64,000 nt of DNA. It comes from Dioscorea cayenensis subsp. rotundata. Lineage: Eukaryota; Streptophyta; Magnoliopsida; Dioscoreales; Dioscoreaceae. Positions 1-15,364 of this stretch are shown here, piece by piece. How positions within the stretch are numbered: position 1 is the first letter of the stretch; every line of letters starts with the position of its first letter. The DNA lies in NCBI RefSeq assembly GCF_009730915.1, contig NC_052476.1, positions 18,196,162 to 18,260,161 on the forward strand, given 5' to 3'. Position numbers and translations under genes: made by a program. Under the pieces are notes generated by a model, which worked only from the letters and a program-made list of their open reading frames with translations, did no database searches and was not told the DNA's origin.

Positions 1-453
1 ATAAAAATTAAACCCTAGGCCATCTCAAAACCTAATAAAACAGAGCAAACCATCTCAAAACCCCAAAATAACATCTTTGATCGACCCAAATCCATCCGTG
101 ACATCCAACAAAATCTTAAAAAAAGCACCCGATCTAATCAAACAAAGATCTAGTTAAAAAGAGGAAAAAGAGAGAACGAACCGAAAGAGAAGAGAGAGAG
201 AGAGAGAGAGAGAGATCATTCTCTTCGTTCTCTGGTCACTATTGTTCTGATTTACAACCGAGCTCTGTCTCGATGGGATTCGTTGGGGATCCGGACAGGT
301 TAAATCAAATAAAAATAAAAATGTTTTCAAAAATTTACCATTAGACCCTTTAAATCAAATAAAATCAGAAAAACATCATATTTTCAAAAATTTGAAAAAA
401 AAAAAAAAATCTTTCCATTCAAATATTTGGTTGTAGTCTTGTAGATAAAAAAA
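1..453. other. AT-rich flank with a (GA)n run, no gene assigned
   Basis: The stretch opens with AAACCCTA-like sequence and contains a (GA)n microsatellite at about 186-215. A short reading frame beginning MGFVGDPDR starts at 272 but ends within about 25 codons. It could be the 5' untranslated region of a gene lying outside the window. Nothing can be assigned. Confidence 0.5.
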
Positions 454-2155
454 GGGTAAACTGCCCAGATAGTCCCTAAACTATGGGGTTGTTCCTATTT
501 TGGTCACTGAAGTTTGAAAAATTTCAATTGCATCCCTAAACTATCTATTTCCTTTCAATCAAGTCCTCCTGACGAACAACGTTAACGGCAAGCTGACGTG
601 CCGTGCCACGTCATTGGCAACTTTCCACGTCAGCTTGCCCATAGTTTCCACATGCCTTCATCTCTTTCACCTCTATAGTGAGCCTTTTTACTTTCCCTTT
701 TATCTCACTTTCCTTTTCATTCATCCACGAAGGAAGGACTCGATGAGCATGGCGCCAGGGAAGAGACAGAGCAATCGCCGGAGTGGTGTGATGGAGGAGA
801 ATAATATTGAGGTAGGTGCCCTTCCCCTAAGCTAGCCCTTCTTTTTCTCTTTCCCTGCCCTAGAATAACATTGTTGTCTGATTTTGGTGTTGATTTTTGT
901 CAAGTTGTTTTGAAAACATGAAGAACAAGGTGATTTAAGTGTTGATTTTTGTCTCATAAAATCAAGCTTGGAGGTGACCACTACATGCCTTTTTTTTTTT
1001 TGCTCTCTATGTAATGTAATAAAAATCTAGGTATTTTTATGAGAGTCCTGTAGCCAAATTCAGAGAAAATTTTTATTGTGGAAAGAATTTCTAATCTAGT
1101 TGCCTATATTTCGTATGTTTTCTCAATATTATTGGGGATATGGTAATTGTTTAGTGAATGGCATTGATGCATAGATAGTTCATCGGTCAAATATTGGTAG
1201 GTTTTAGTTCATCCTTTAGTCTATCAAAATCTTGCTACTAATTCATAAGATGCAGTGATTGTGAATGTTAATGCTCCATGTGTCAAAGTGTCACCCAACT
1301 TTATGTATTACCAAATAAAAAAATAATGAGGGTGTTTAGATTACATACCTGTACTTATAAGTAATTAAATTTACTAAATCCAGGTTACACAACAAAGCCA
1401 GGTTACAAATCCACCAAGGCAACAACAAAAGCTGCAAGGGAGACAAGTGCCTTCAAGATATATGGAAGGGTTATCTCAAACTGCAAAGTTAGGGCTGGGA
1501 AAAAGAAAGATGTGGAAATCTGTTGAAAATGCTCAACAACAGGCCAAGAAAGATTTTTCCAAGGGTGCACATGAGCAAAAGGACTACTACTGGGGAGGTT
1601 GTGCACGATGTGGAAGCTTTGGTTAATCTTTGGATTACAATGCTTAAGTGATTTTGTTGTTTTTTTGTTTGTTTTGTAATTAAACTACAATTACAAAGGT
1701 TATGTATTAAATAGGTGGAAACATATCACATTATACTATCAATTTTTGAATGTTTGAAGTTATGTTTTGCTAATATAAATATATATTTTCAAACAAAAAT
1801 CTGTGCTATCAGCCTATGACTTGTGTTGGCAAGTAAAGTTTTGAAAATTTTAATTTCATCCCTAAACTATTGGGTTGTTCCTATTTTGGTCACTCAAGTT
1901 TATAAGAACTATGGGATTGTTCCTATTTTGGTCACTCAAGATTATAAAATTGCCAATGAATAAACTATGGGCAAGCTGACGTGGAAAGTTGCCAGTGACG
2001 TGGCACGCCACGTTAGCTTGCCGTTAACGCCGTTCGTCAGGAGGACTTGATTGAAAGGAAATAGATAGTTTAGGGATGCAATTGAAAATTTTCAAACTTC
2101 AGTGATCAAAATAGGAACAACCCCATAGTTTAGGGACTATCTGGGTAGTTTACCC
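454..2155. mobile_element. Non-autonomous Mutator-like (MULE) element with 191-bp TIRs
   Basis: Two inverted arms, 454-644 and 1965-2155, are reverse complements of each other with only about ten differences over 191 bp. The ends read GGGTAAACTG and CAGTTTACCC-like (one mismatch). A T followed by seven or eight A flanks both sides (446-453 and 2156-2163), which would fit an 8- or 9-bp target duplication but is too simple to be decisive. Long TIRs starting GGGTAAA are typical of plant Mutator-like elements. No transposase domain is seen inside. A further partial copy of the arm motif lies at about 1856-1935. The interior holds short open frames (about 740-835 and 1389-1625) that may be captured host sequence; I do not recognise them. 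Confidence 0.8.
1389..1625 (+). other. Open stretch inside the MULE, possible captured exon
   Basis: The frame that reads QSQVTNPPRQQQKL at its start stays open for about 77 codons and ends GGCARCGSFG-stop. It is preceded by CAG, as an exon would be. It is rich in Gln and Lys and resembles no family I know. Its position between the two TIRs makes a captured exon, or the 3' exon of a decayed element gene, the main options. Confidence 0.25.
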
Positions 2156-3191
2156 TAAAAAAAACATTTGACATTAATTTTTTTTTCCAAATACTAAGTT
2201 GGGGACAAATTTTATATTTATTTAAATAATTAAGTTTGAGTTATTAATATTAATAAAAATTAAATATTTTTAAATTAACTATGTACCTTTTTTATTAAAG
2301 AAAATAATAGCAAATATTTATTATTAAATAATTTTAAAATTTAAATCAAATTCTTACCAAGTTTTTTGATATATTTGCCATATGTTATTTTTGGTATTTT
2401 AGTAAAAAAAAAATTGATAGCATAAGATTAACATGATAATCTTACTTCCCAAAAACATTGTATAAAGTTGCCAATCAAATAAAAATTGTATCTATATTAT
2501 GCATAAAGAATTCATACTTTTTTTCTGAAAAAATGGATAAATCATTTCCATTAAGAAACATAAGAATTCATACTTAAGATACATATTTTATAATCATTTT
2601 TAAATAATTTTTTTAAAATAAATAAATGTATTTAAACTTTAATATCATGAGTTTTTTTAACATTAATTAATATAAATATAAATAATATTACGTTTTATCC
2701 TGTTAAATTTTTTTCATGTATCTATCATGCTTAAGATATATATGTATCTTTCTCTCTCCTTTCTTAAATTAAAATTTGTGTTTTCATAAAATTACTTTTT
2801 CTTCAATATATATATATATATGTCCATAGAACTATCGAGATGTGTAATCCAAATCAACCTTTCGAATAGAATTATACTCAAAATAAAACACAACTTTTCT
2901 TAATAAATTGAATGAAATCATCATAATTAACAGAAAAAAACCACAAGAAGAAGAATTTTGCTGACGGATGGAGAGTTTACCTTTTGATAATCACTCTACG
3001 ATCTTCTTGAATCCAAGAAAGTGTTAATAGGTTTCTTAAGTTGCATTGGACGCCAATGCACGGTTTTTATGTTAGAAATTTCAAGAAATGACGACCTTCT
3101 ATTTTAAAGTAATATTTACAATCACATCCTTAAGATTAAAAAAAATAGAAATTAACGACTAGGCAATATGAGGCAAGATGGACACAATTGT
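2156..3191. other. AT-rich intergenic sequence
   Basis: No reading frame, RNA gene or clear repeat structure is visible beyond short (TA)n runs near 2810. Confidence 0.5.
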
Positions 3192-4118
3192 GCGATGCTA
3201 TTTTTACCGAATAGATTTATCGAATAGGTTTCCCACGTGGATGCCCAACTTGTCATTCACATCCTCATCCCTTATTATTATTTTTAGTTAGAATACCCAT
3301 GTTAGTCCTTGTACTTATTTTATTTTGCCCTTTTAGTCCTCCTACTTCAATTTAAGCTCTTTCAATCCCTCTACTCGTTGAATAAGTGCAATCAAATCCC
3401 CTAAGACTGTTGTAATCATAAAAATAGTTAATGTACGACACAATTCATCCATAATAATCATTGTAATATACACAATTCAGGGAAATAATACAAATTCTTT
3501 ATTTTTTATATGATTCATAGAATACATGAGCAATAAAAATTAGAAATTTGTATGTTCAAAGTATATATGGGGGACTTGATTGCACTCATTCAAAAGTAGA
3601 GGGATTAAAGAAATAGGAGGACTAAAAGGGCAAAGTGAAAAGAGTATAGGGACTAATATGGGTATTCTACCTTTTTTTTATATAAACTTCAAATTTAAAC
3701 CTTAAAAATTCTTAAATACTTAAAATAAAAAAAAGAAATTATAAAACTATATATAAAATCATAAACCCAAATACTACAAAATCTATACCCTAAAAATCTA
3801 AAAATTTAAACCCTATATAATAAATACTAAACCCTAAATCATAAGCCATAAACCCTAAACCCTATGCCCTAAACCTTAAACAAGAAATCACAAACCCCCG
3901 CAGAGTGTTTGTGATTTCCAGTTTAGGGTTTAGGGAGGGGTTTTCGGTTTATCATTTACATGTTTATCTTTTTACGATTAAATGTTTAAATTTAGGATTT
4001 ACAAAAAAAAAATTAAAAAAAAAATAGAGAAAAAATGACGTGGATGTTGACATGGATGCCAACTTGACGTCCACCTCATTCGGGAAACCTATGAAATCTA
4101 TTTGGTAAAAATATCATA
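3192..4118. mobile_element. MITE copy A with telomere-like interior
   Basis: The left end (3192-3213) reads GCGATGCTATTTTTACCGAA and is an exact 22-bp inverted match to 4539-4560 at the far end of copy B. The right end of copy A (about 4085-4118) carries a diverged inverted copy of the same terminus. The interior contains many AAACCCTAAA / TTTAGGG units (3785-3895 and 3915-3945). A third, unrelated MITE (3290-3668) is nested inside. No coding capacity. Confidence 0.7.
3290..3668. mobile_element. Nested 379-bp MITE
   Basis: The ends are inverted: AGAATACCCATGTTAGTCC at 3290-3308 and GGACTAATATGGGTATTCT at 3650-3668, with one mismatch. The similarity extends inward to phrases such as TAGTCCTCCTACTT / AGGAGGACTAAAAGG and TGCAATCAA / TTGATTGCA. 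The corresponding place in sister copy B lacks it, which supports an insertion. No clean target duplication is visible. Confidence 0.7.
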
Positions 4119-4119
4119 A

Positions 4120-4560
4120 GCAATGATATTTTTACCGAATAGATTTCCCGAATAGGTTTCCCGAATGACGTGGATGTTAAGTTGGCATCCACATCATTCT
4201 TTCTTTATTTATTTATTTTTTTTTAAATTTAATTTCTCTTTATTATCTAAATCCTAAATTTAAAAATATAATTGTAAAAGATAAACATGTAAATGATAGG
4301 ATTTAGGGTCTAGGGTTTAGGGCATAGGATTTAGGGTTTAGGGTTTAGTATTTATTATTTAGGGTTTAAAATTTTAGATTTTTAGTTTATAGATTTTGTA
4401 GTATTTGGGTTTATGATTTTAGATCTAGTTTTATAATTTTTTTAATTTTAAATATTTAAAAAATTTTAACGTTCAAATTTGAAGTTTATATAAAAAAAAA
4501 TAATGATGTGGATGAGGATGTGGTGACAAGGGCAAATTTATTCGGTAAAAATAGCATCGC
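4120..4560. mobile_element. MITE copy B, reverse complement of copy A
   Basis: It starts GCAATGATATTTTTACCGAA and ends TTCGGTAAAAATAGCATCGC. Its interior matches the reverse complement of 3669-4075, including the TTTAGGG-rich stretch (4300-4350) and the flanking A/T runs. Copies A and B therefore sit back to back as a large inverted pair with almost no spacer. Confidence 0.7.
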
Positions 4561-4589
4561 TCAAATATCATTGCTCTTTTTCTTCTTCA

Positions 4590-5589
4590 NNNNNNNNNNN
4601 NNNNNNNNNNNNNNNNNNNNNNNNNNNNNNNNNNNNNNNNNNNNNNNNNNNNNNNNNNNNNNNNNNNNNNNNNNNNNNNNNNNNNNNNNNNNNNNNNNNN
4701 NNNNNNNNNNNNNNNNNNNNNNNNNNNNNNNNNNNNNNNNNNNNNNNNNNNNNNNNNNNNNNNNNNNNNNNNNNNNNNNNNNNNNNNNNNNNNNNNNNNN
4801 NNNNNNNNNNNNNNNNNNNNNNNNNNNNNNNNNNNNNNNNNNNNNNNNNNNNNNNNNNNNNNNNNNNNNNNNNNNNNNNNNNNNNNNNNNNNNNNNNNNN
4901 NNNNNNNNNNNNNNNNNNNNNNNNNNNNNNNNNNNNNNNNNNNNNNNNNNNNNNNNNNNNNNNNNNNNNNNNNNNNNNNNNNNNNNNNNNNNNNNNNNNN
5001 NNNNNNNNNNNNNNNNNNNNNNNNNNNNNNNNNNNNNNNNNNNNNNNNNNNNNNNNNNNNNNNNNNNNNNNNNNNNNNNNNNNNNNNNNNNNNNNNNNNN
5101 NNNNNNNNNNNNNNNNNNNNNNNNNNNNNNNNNNNNNNNNNNNNNNNNNNNNNNNNNNNNNNNNNNNNNNNNNNNNNNNNNNNNNNNNNNNNNNNNNNNN
5201 NNNNNNNNNNNNNNNNNNNNNNNNNNNNNNNNNNNNNNNNNNNNNNNNNNNNNNNNNNNNNNNNNNNNNNNNNNNNNNNNNNNNNNNNNNNNNNNNNNNN
5301 NNNNNNNNNNNNNNNNNNNNNNNNNNNNNNNNNNNNNNNNNNNNNNNNNNNNNNNNNNNNNNNNNNNNNNNNNNNNNNNNNNNNNNNNNNNNNNNNNNNN
5401 NNNNNNNNNNNNNNNNNNNNNNNNNNNNNNNNNNNNNNNNNNNNNNNNNNNNNNNNNNNNNNNNNNNNNNNNNNNNNNNNNNNNNNNNNNNNNNNNNNNN
5501 NNNNNNNNNNNNNNNNNNNNNNNNNNNNNNNNNNNNNNNNNNNNNNNNNNNNNNNNNNNNNNNNNNNNNNNNNNNNNNNNNNNNNNNNN
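4590..5589. other. Assembly gap of exactly 1000 N
   Basis: All bases are N. The round length suggests a placeholder of unknown true size. It abuts the inverted MITE pair, a structure that is hard to assemble. Confidence 0.99.
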
Positions 5590-6150
5590 CACATGGTATT
5601 GCTGTACAAGGTTCCTAGCTCAATTTCAAAACTCTAGTCAAAATTAATTTTAAGCAAATTTCATTATTTTACCAATTTTTGCTAATTATACTTATTCCAT
5701 TTATAATTATTTTTGTAATTTCCTCACTCTTTGAAGCCGACTTGAGATTTAATGTTAATATATTAACTAAAAAGAACTAAGTCACTCATTATAATGACTT
5801 TTGAATCATTAGAGAAGTAATATAATAATTTGAGACAAGTTACTGGTTATTCCAACATGACTTTGAAAAATAAAAATAAAATAAAAGAGAAAATAAGTAC
5901 TAGTATATCTGTATATGCTATTCACTCATGTGAAAGTAAGTGCCATAACAACACAACTTCCAATCTCTCACCTTCATTCAATTCTGGCAACATTGCATCG
6001 AACTCACACACCAACTCCTGAAGCTTTTGGTATGATATTATTTCTAACTATATAATTATTATAGATTAGTTTTCCCTTGAAAAATAAATATAACATATAT
6101 ATAATTTTCTCCATTAGTAGTTGAGGGAAATGATGAAACATGCAAAGGAT
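5590..6150. other. Intergenic sequence upstream of the saposin pseudogene
   Basis: No gene is seen. The stretch at about 5965-6035 resembles 9640-9700, just upstream of the intact saposin gene, so the duplication includes some 5' flanking DNA. Confidence 0.4.
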
Positions 6151-6154
6151 GATG

Positions 6155-6257
6155 ATGTGGAGTTTCTTGGGATCATTCTCACTTTGCTACTCTTCCGGTG
6201 TGGATGCTAGATTTGACCTCCCATGTCTATCACTAGAGGTTAACTTCATTTCAATTC

Positions 6258-6291
<34 letters not shown>

Positions 6292-7445
6292 TAATTAGAT
6301 ATTTTGATTGGGAAACCATTTATCGGCGAGGCGCTCGAATCCCGTGTTCTACAAGTGTGTAAGAAGACATATGTAGTGTGTAGCTCATGAGCTCCGCGAT
6401 ATGTCGCTTTGTCCGCATTTATTAAAATGAATTTAAATATCTTCATCAAGATGAAGTAGAGGTTGTATGAAATGCAGTGGAACAGATGCAATTCATGCTT
6501 GTAGAAGCATCAAGAAAAGTTAGGCAGTTATCAGGCATTGAAGAACAAGTGACATGTTCAATGATGTCACTGATGTTCTTTTCATAAACCAAGTTTGTCA
6601 ATCTCTTCCTTCTGATTTACAATCCAAGGTAACAACATTCCAAACTCCAATCAATATATTTCTTTAAATCTAAAACTGCAGGTATATATATATATTTATA
6701 TATAAAATTATTACTTACTTTTAGGCCTATTGGTTATAGCCTTTCAGTGTTTGAGGAAAACTGGGTTAGTGATCAAATAGAACAAAGCCGTGTCTCAAAT
6801 GCAAGAAAACCTCCTCCATGAACAAAACCTCTGCAACATAAACTGGATTGCGCTTTGATGAAGTCATCAGATGTTATTGGATGACATTCTTCAGAGAATA
6901 CAAACTGTGTGAATGTAATAGCTAAGAACAATAATTCTAATTTAGATTTTAATAGAAATATAAATTGACTAATGTTCAACAGCGGCGTGGATTTCTAAAT
7001 GCAGCGTGATTGGTGCACGCAAGTGCGATCGAGAATTTTATTTATCAACTTGCAGATCCAAAAGTGAAGGTAATATTGTTTGATGTAATTATATAATATA
7101 ATCTCGACACACATGGAAACCTCTTTGAATTTATTATTATTTATTAATTTTATGATAAATAGAATAGTTTTAGTGACGCAAGTGCGCTTGATTACTCGTG
7201 ATGAGTCCGAAGGTTGAAATCGAAAGAGAGTAGAGTTTATTTATTTATTTATCTCTTCAAATTTCAGTGACTTTTCAATTTATTTATCTGGTTTAATTTT
7301 CATATTTTATTTATTTGCTTTATTTTTATCTTTATTTTACAGTGCAAGCAAGCGGTATATCGATATGGAAGTTAGGTCAGTTCTTCATAAACTCGAGCAA
7401 GTGAAGGCTAAAGACTTGTGCATGGTAAAGTTGAACTCTGTGTGA
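6155..7445 (+). pseudogene. Decayed tandem copy of the saposin-like gene
   Basis: All six exons of the intact gene at 9786-10860 can be recognised in order: signal peptide exon (about 6160-6235), first Cys motif exon (6482-6630), exon 3 (about 6746-6860), exon 4 (about 6980-7066), exon 5 (about 7171-7226) and the last exon (7343-7445). The frame is broken several times. After CNSCL in exon 2 two extra bases give an immediate TAG. The last exon has TAG soon after CKQAVYRYGS and then shifts frame before the KLEQVKAKDLCM tail. The last Cys of the second domain is missing. Introns are kept, so it arose by DNA duplication and not by retroposition. Confidence 0.85.
6259..6290. repeat. (TA)n microsatellite
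   Basis: A run of about 15 TA units in the first intron of the saposin pseudogene. Confidence 0.9.
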
Positions 7446-8297
7446 TGTGAGCATATGATCACTTTTGATCAATGTGATCAAAACTTGAGATGCTGCCATT
7501 TGATTCGAGCCTGTCAATAATTTGGTTATGGAGAAAGTCGTAAATATTATTTTTATTTATAATTTTATTTTAGAGAATTTGGTTTTGTTTGAACTTAATG
7601 TGATATAATAATTCTTCTGTAATAGGATTTGTGTTTTGCTTTGTTTTCAGTGGTTGAAATGGTCTCCAATAATAATAATATTATATTGAAGGAGTTATTT
7701 GGCAAAACTCATCAATCGCTCTAATTCGTGAAATTCATACATAATGCGACAATAGTGTATTATTTTGCAAATTGCTTTATAGTTCAACATAACTCACACA
7801 TTAAAAGAAAAACACTTCTACTAATTGTTAATATTAATTTGAGACAAAATCCTAAATCATACACTCAATTTCTCACTCCAGATGATTCCTGTTGATGTAT
7901 CAAAAATTTATAAATATATATATTAATAATATTAGTAATTGAGCACGATTTTAATTGAAAACCTTAGCATATAAAAGATTTATAGAAGTATATCCTATAC
8001 ACCCTTGTAAACAGAACTCACAAAGTTATATATGCAAATATAATTAATAAAATTCACTATGTATAATATATATATATCTATGTATATGTATATATATATA
8101 TGTGTATCTATATGTGATATGTATATCAAAATTTGCTACAACTGCATTAATAACCCTTAAAATTCGAAGCTGTTGTGGGCAATGCATACTCCTATACTCA
8201 TACACTAAAGTAAATATTATTATAATGGAGGCTATTACATGTTAAATAACTAAAAACCCTATACATAAATGCTCCTAAAAATTTCTATAACTATTCA

Positions 8298-8333
<36 letters not shown>

Positions 8334-9785
8334 AAATAAATGCATTTTATTCATTACATCTAAAATCTAAGAACTTTTAATAATGATTAAATCAATAATT
8401 TCACATATATACTTCTAAAAAGTTTAAGGTGCTTCTGTTTGTTATATCTAAATAAAAATTAACATTCCTAGAAGAGTTTAAATTTTTTTGTAAACAAATT
8501 GATTTTTATTATTATAAAAAAATCAATATTTATATTACATTTTAATAGTGTACATGGAATATAGACACCACATACATACATTCATACATACATACATACA
8601 TACATATATGCAAACAAATCGAATTTTAAAAAGTATAAATCTCATTTAGTTTTATTGAGGGGTATATCGATAAAAAAAAAAATCCATATATATATATACA
8701 TAGAGTTTTGCTTTTAGAGGAATGAAAAAGGCACCTATAATTACAAATATTTGGAGGGTTTATATGAAAAAAAAGCTTTCAATAATCCATTGTGCTGTTA
8801 TTATGTAATACAACATCAAGTACGCAAAATAAAAAATAAAAAAAATAATAACTTGCTATGATAACTCAAATTCACATGCATGGTTAGCTTTTGATTACTA
8901 CTTTTTAAGAGCATCTCAATGATAAATTTTTCAGAGAGGATCCAATGCACAAATAGATTTGTTCCCTAATAGTCCTTTATTTTTAATAAAAACAAACTAC
9001 TAATCAATGGAAATATCAAATATGAAGACAAAATTTGTCATTTGATTTCTTATCTTTATAGTGAAGATTTTAACAGTACATATATAAGTGAAAATTGATT
9101 CTTGAAAAATTGAGGGGTTAAATCTATAAAAATCCCAACACAACAAAAATAACAGCTTAGCAATGAATGCACTAAAATCTATGGAATATATATATATATA
9201 TACATATATATAAATCACCCAAGTTTATGAAATAAAACAAAAACCCAAAAGAACAACTTTTTGCAATTTTAGAAAATAGAGGGGTTGATCAGTTAAACTC
9301 CAAGCAAAAACTAACTCTAAAAACTCAGTAATAAATTCAATAAAATAAAATAAAATAAAAAGAATAAGCAGAAGCTTTAATGTTTAACATTGTGGCTAAA
9401 ATGCAAAACCAAAAAATAAAAAAGGGACTTCCTGGTGATTTTTGAAAAGCGAGGGAGGTAACTAGAAAAAACCAAACCAAAACAAAGCAATCAAAGAGAT
9501 GCTTGAAGCCTCGAGAGCTAACTATTCACAATATTCCAACATGATTTGCAAGAGAAAAATGAATGAAATAAGGAAATAATTCAAACCCAATAACAATAGT
9601 ACTAACTACATCATGTAATATTAAAGGTTATAAATAACACACACCTTCATTCAATACCTTCACCGCATTTCGACCAAGAAAGCTTCGGCATTCGGTATGA
9701 TGTTCTTGTGCTTTACCTCTTTCGTATTTCTCTTTCACTGCATCAAATCATTTTCAGTTCTTTATTTCCATTGCAGGCGACAAAA
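7446..9785. other. AT-rich spacer between the two saposin copies
   Basis: No gene is seen. Microsatellites are present: (TA)n at about 8301-8328 and 9188-9212, and (CATA)n at 8571-8607. The final 150 bp resembles the upstream flank of the pseudogene and should contain the promoter of the intact gene, but I cannot place a TATA box with confidence. Confidence 0.5.
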
Positions 9786-10860
9786 ATGAACATGAAAACC
9801 GCGTTCTGTTTTGCGATACTGCTCTTTTTAGGACTTCATGTTGATGCCCGGTTCGATCTCCTGCCCATGGATGCAGGTGAAACATAGTTCTTAACACGTG
9901 TACCACATTTGCACACATTCGAGGAATTTTTTTGATTTGAAGAGTGTAACTTACTTCTTTTGTAATGCATGTTGATAGATATAGAATGTGGCTCGTGCTT
10001 GGAAGCTTCGAGGAAAGTTGGGAAAGCATTGAACAACCTGAAGATGTTTGAGCAAGTCAGTTTGCTATCTATCCAAGCTTGTGAAGCTCTTCCAGTTGAT
10101 TTAGAAATCGAGGTATATAACTTCCAATCAGGTGTCTGATATTTCATCGAAGATTAGAGACCTTTACCGCTTCTATCTTCTGTTGTTTCAGTGTTTGAAG
10201 ACAACGGGAGACTACATTCAGCGCACACGCTTGCTACTGAAAGATTTCTTTCATGAAGAAAGCCTTTGCAATGGCACAGGAGTTTGCATCAACGAAACCG
10301 GAGTCCCTGCTAGCAATGGAATTTTCATAGAGGGCGTGAATGAAAGGGTGAACATATTGGAAAAAGAATAATCAAGAAACAACTTCATCAACATGCATTC
10401 TTTGTGTCTTATCATCATGTTTCAATGTTTTCCACAGACACCGTTGGAGGAGAAAACTTGTTCAGCATGTCGCCGGACTGTCAAGGATGTAATTTGGAAA
10501 CTAAGGGATCCTAGAATGAAGGTACTGAAACAGAAAATTTGTCGATCTAATCTCATTCTCATTATCATCTTAACACTTTCTTTTACATTTTCTGCAGACC
10601 AAGCTGACCAAAGTTTTGATTGACTACTGTGAAGAATCAGAAGAGCGTGAAGATCAAGTGAGTTGCCTCAGTGATACAAATCTAGATTAAAAGTTAATAA
10701 TACACAATGACAAGCATAACATAAAAATGTGTCTTTCTATTTGCAGTGCAAACAAACAATTTATAGGTATGGATCTATTGTCTTGAACAAGCTGGAACGT
10801 CTGAAACCTTATGACTTGTGCTTAATGTTGGGCTTCTGTGATGAGGAGATAGCTTTTTGA
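9786..10860 (+). CDS. Secreted protein with two saposin B domains
   Basis: Six exons give a 212-residue protein: 9786-9876, 9979-10112, 10192-10347, 10438-10521, 10598-10657 and 10747-10860, all with GT/AG introns and consistent phases. Residues 1-22 are a signal peptide (MNMKTAFCFAILLFLGLHVDA). Domain 1 starts at CGSC and has the six-Cys saposin pattern (CGSC, QAC, CLK, LCNGTGVC). Domain 2 repeats it (TCSAC, DYC, CKQ, LCLMLGFC). NGT and NET are possible N-glycosylation sites. Saposin B domains are small disulphide-bonded helical folds that bind lipids, usually in lysosome/vacuole or apoplast. The protein is shorter than animal prosaposin (four domains) and resembles the plant 'proactivator polypeptide-like' group. 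The lipid bound and the tissue are not visible from sequence. A dead paralogue lies about 2.3 kb upstream. Confidence 0.9.
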
Positions 10861-11969
10861 ACAGAACAGGAATTCAAAATATAGCTATTTGATTAATGTA
10901 TCGAGAATAACCAAGGAGATTCTGGACTTGGGACATTTGAATAATATAGATTGTACCTTACGTATCTGTTCTAGTTGTTCATAATAAAATTGTCAGTGCA
11001 AAGGCTAGTTATATTTTTAAAATTACCCTTTCCTTTTAGCCATCTGGTATACATCTATCTGTTTTAACATGAAAGACATGGATTGTATGCAAAAGAAGAT
11101 TCTTCAACAGGTGTTGCATTCAAATAATCCAACATAATCTGGCAATTACATGAGAGAATGCTAAAAACATTCAATGCTATTAATGAATTCTGTAATAAAA
11201 GAAATTATTTTTGTCAGATACAATCAGCAAGCATTAATTGTGCCAAGAATGATGTGAAGAAAAACAAATGTCAATATTTTCTATGTTATGAGACTGCAAA
11301 TAATTTAAGACATGGTCTTGCAAACTTGCACAGTTTTAAGCAACTTTATTCAAAAAACTTGCAATGACATGGATGCAGTAAATCAATCGTAACTTTCAAC
11401 ATTAGAATTCATATTGTCATCCTAACAAAGTACATAAAATAATGGACCAAACAGGAGTTAACTTACTGTGCATGTCCTTTAAAATAGACAGCTTTCCAAC
11501 CTCTTCAAAATATTCAGAATTCAATCAGAAAGGGAAGCTTTCCAAACTTGAATCCAGATGCTTGAACAAAATAGAGATTTGCATGATTGGTTATTGAAAC
11601 TGTCCGTTAATTCTCCTTAATGATGAGTAAAGCAGAACCTGTAAAATCTTTATATATGTCATTCATATCAAATATGAATAAATTTTTTTTATTGATGAAC
11701 ATAATGGTTTTCTAGTAGAAGTAAAGCAACAAAAGGAATAATATATGGCTGTAAAAAGGAACCATACCTCCAGAGAGTTATATATTCATATCAAGTAACC
11801 TTTCTTTCTCTAAGAAATTTGTTAATCAAACTTGTCAGCAACCCAGCAGTGCTATTTAATTTGGAAACACATCAAAATTGTTCTTGGAGGTAAAACTAGA
11901 GCTTTTATTAGTTTAGCATCAAGCTTCCGTTTCCTCTTTGTCAGCTTTAGCTCAATTCAGTCAGCCGAA
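10861..11969. other. Spacer between saposin gene and CPN60A2 3' end
   Basis: It should hold the 3' untranslated regions of both convergent genes. A plus-strand AATAAA-like stretch occurs at about 10983. Nothing else is recognised; the 69-codon frame at 11158 has no family resemblance. Confidence 0.5.

Positions 11970-15364
<3,395 letters not shown>

Noticed and set aside
4508..5647. Long open frames across 4508-5647 on both strands
   Set aside because: They consist almost entirely of N; not coding evidence.
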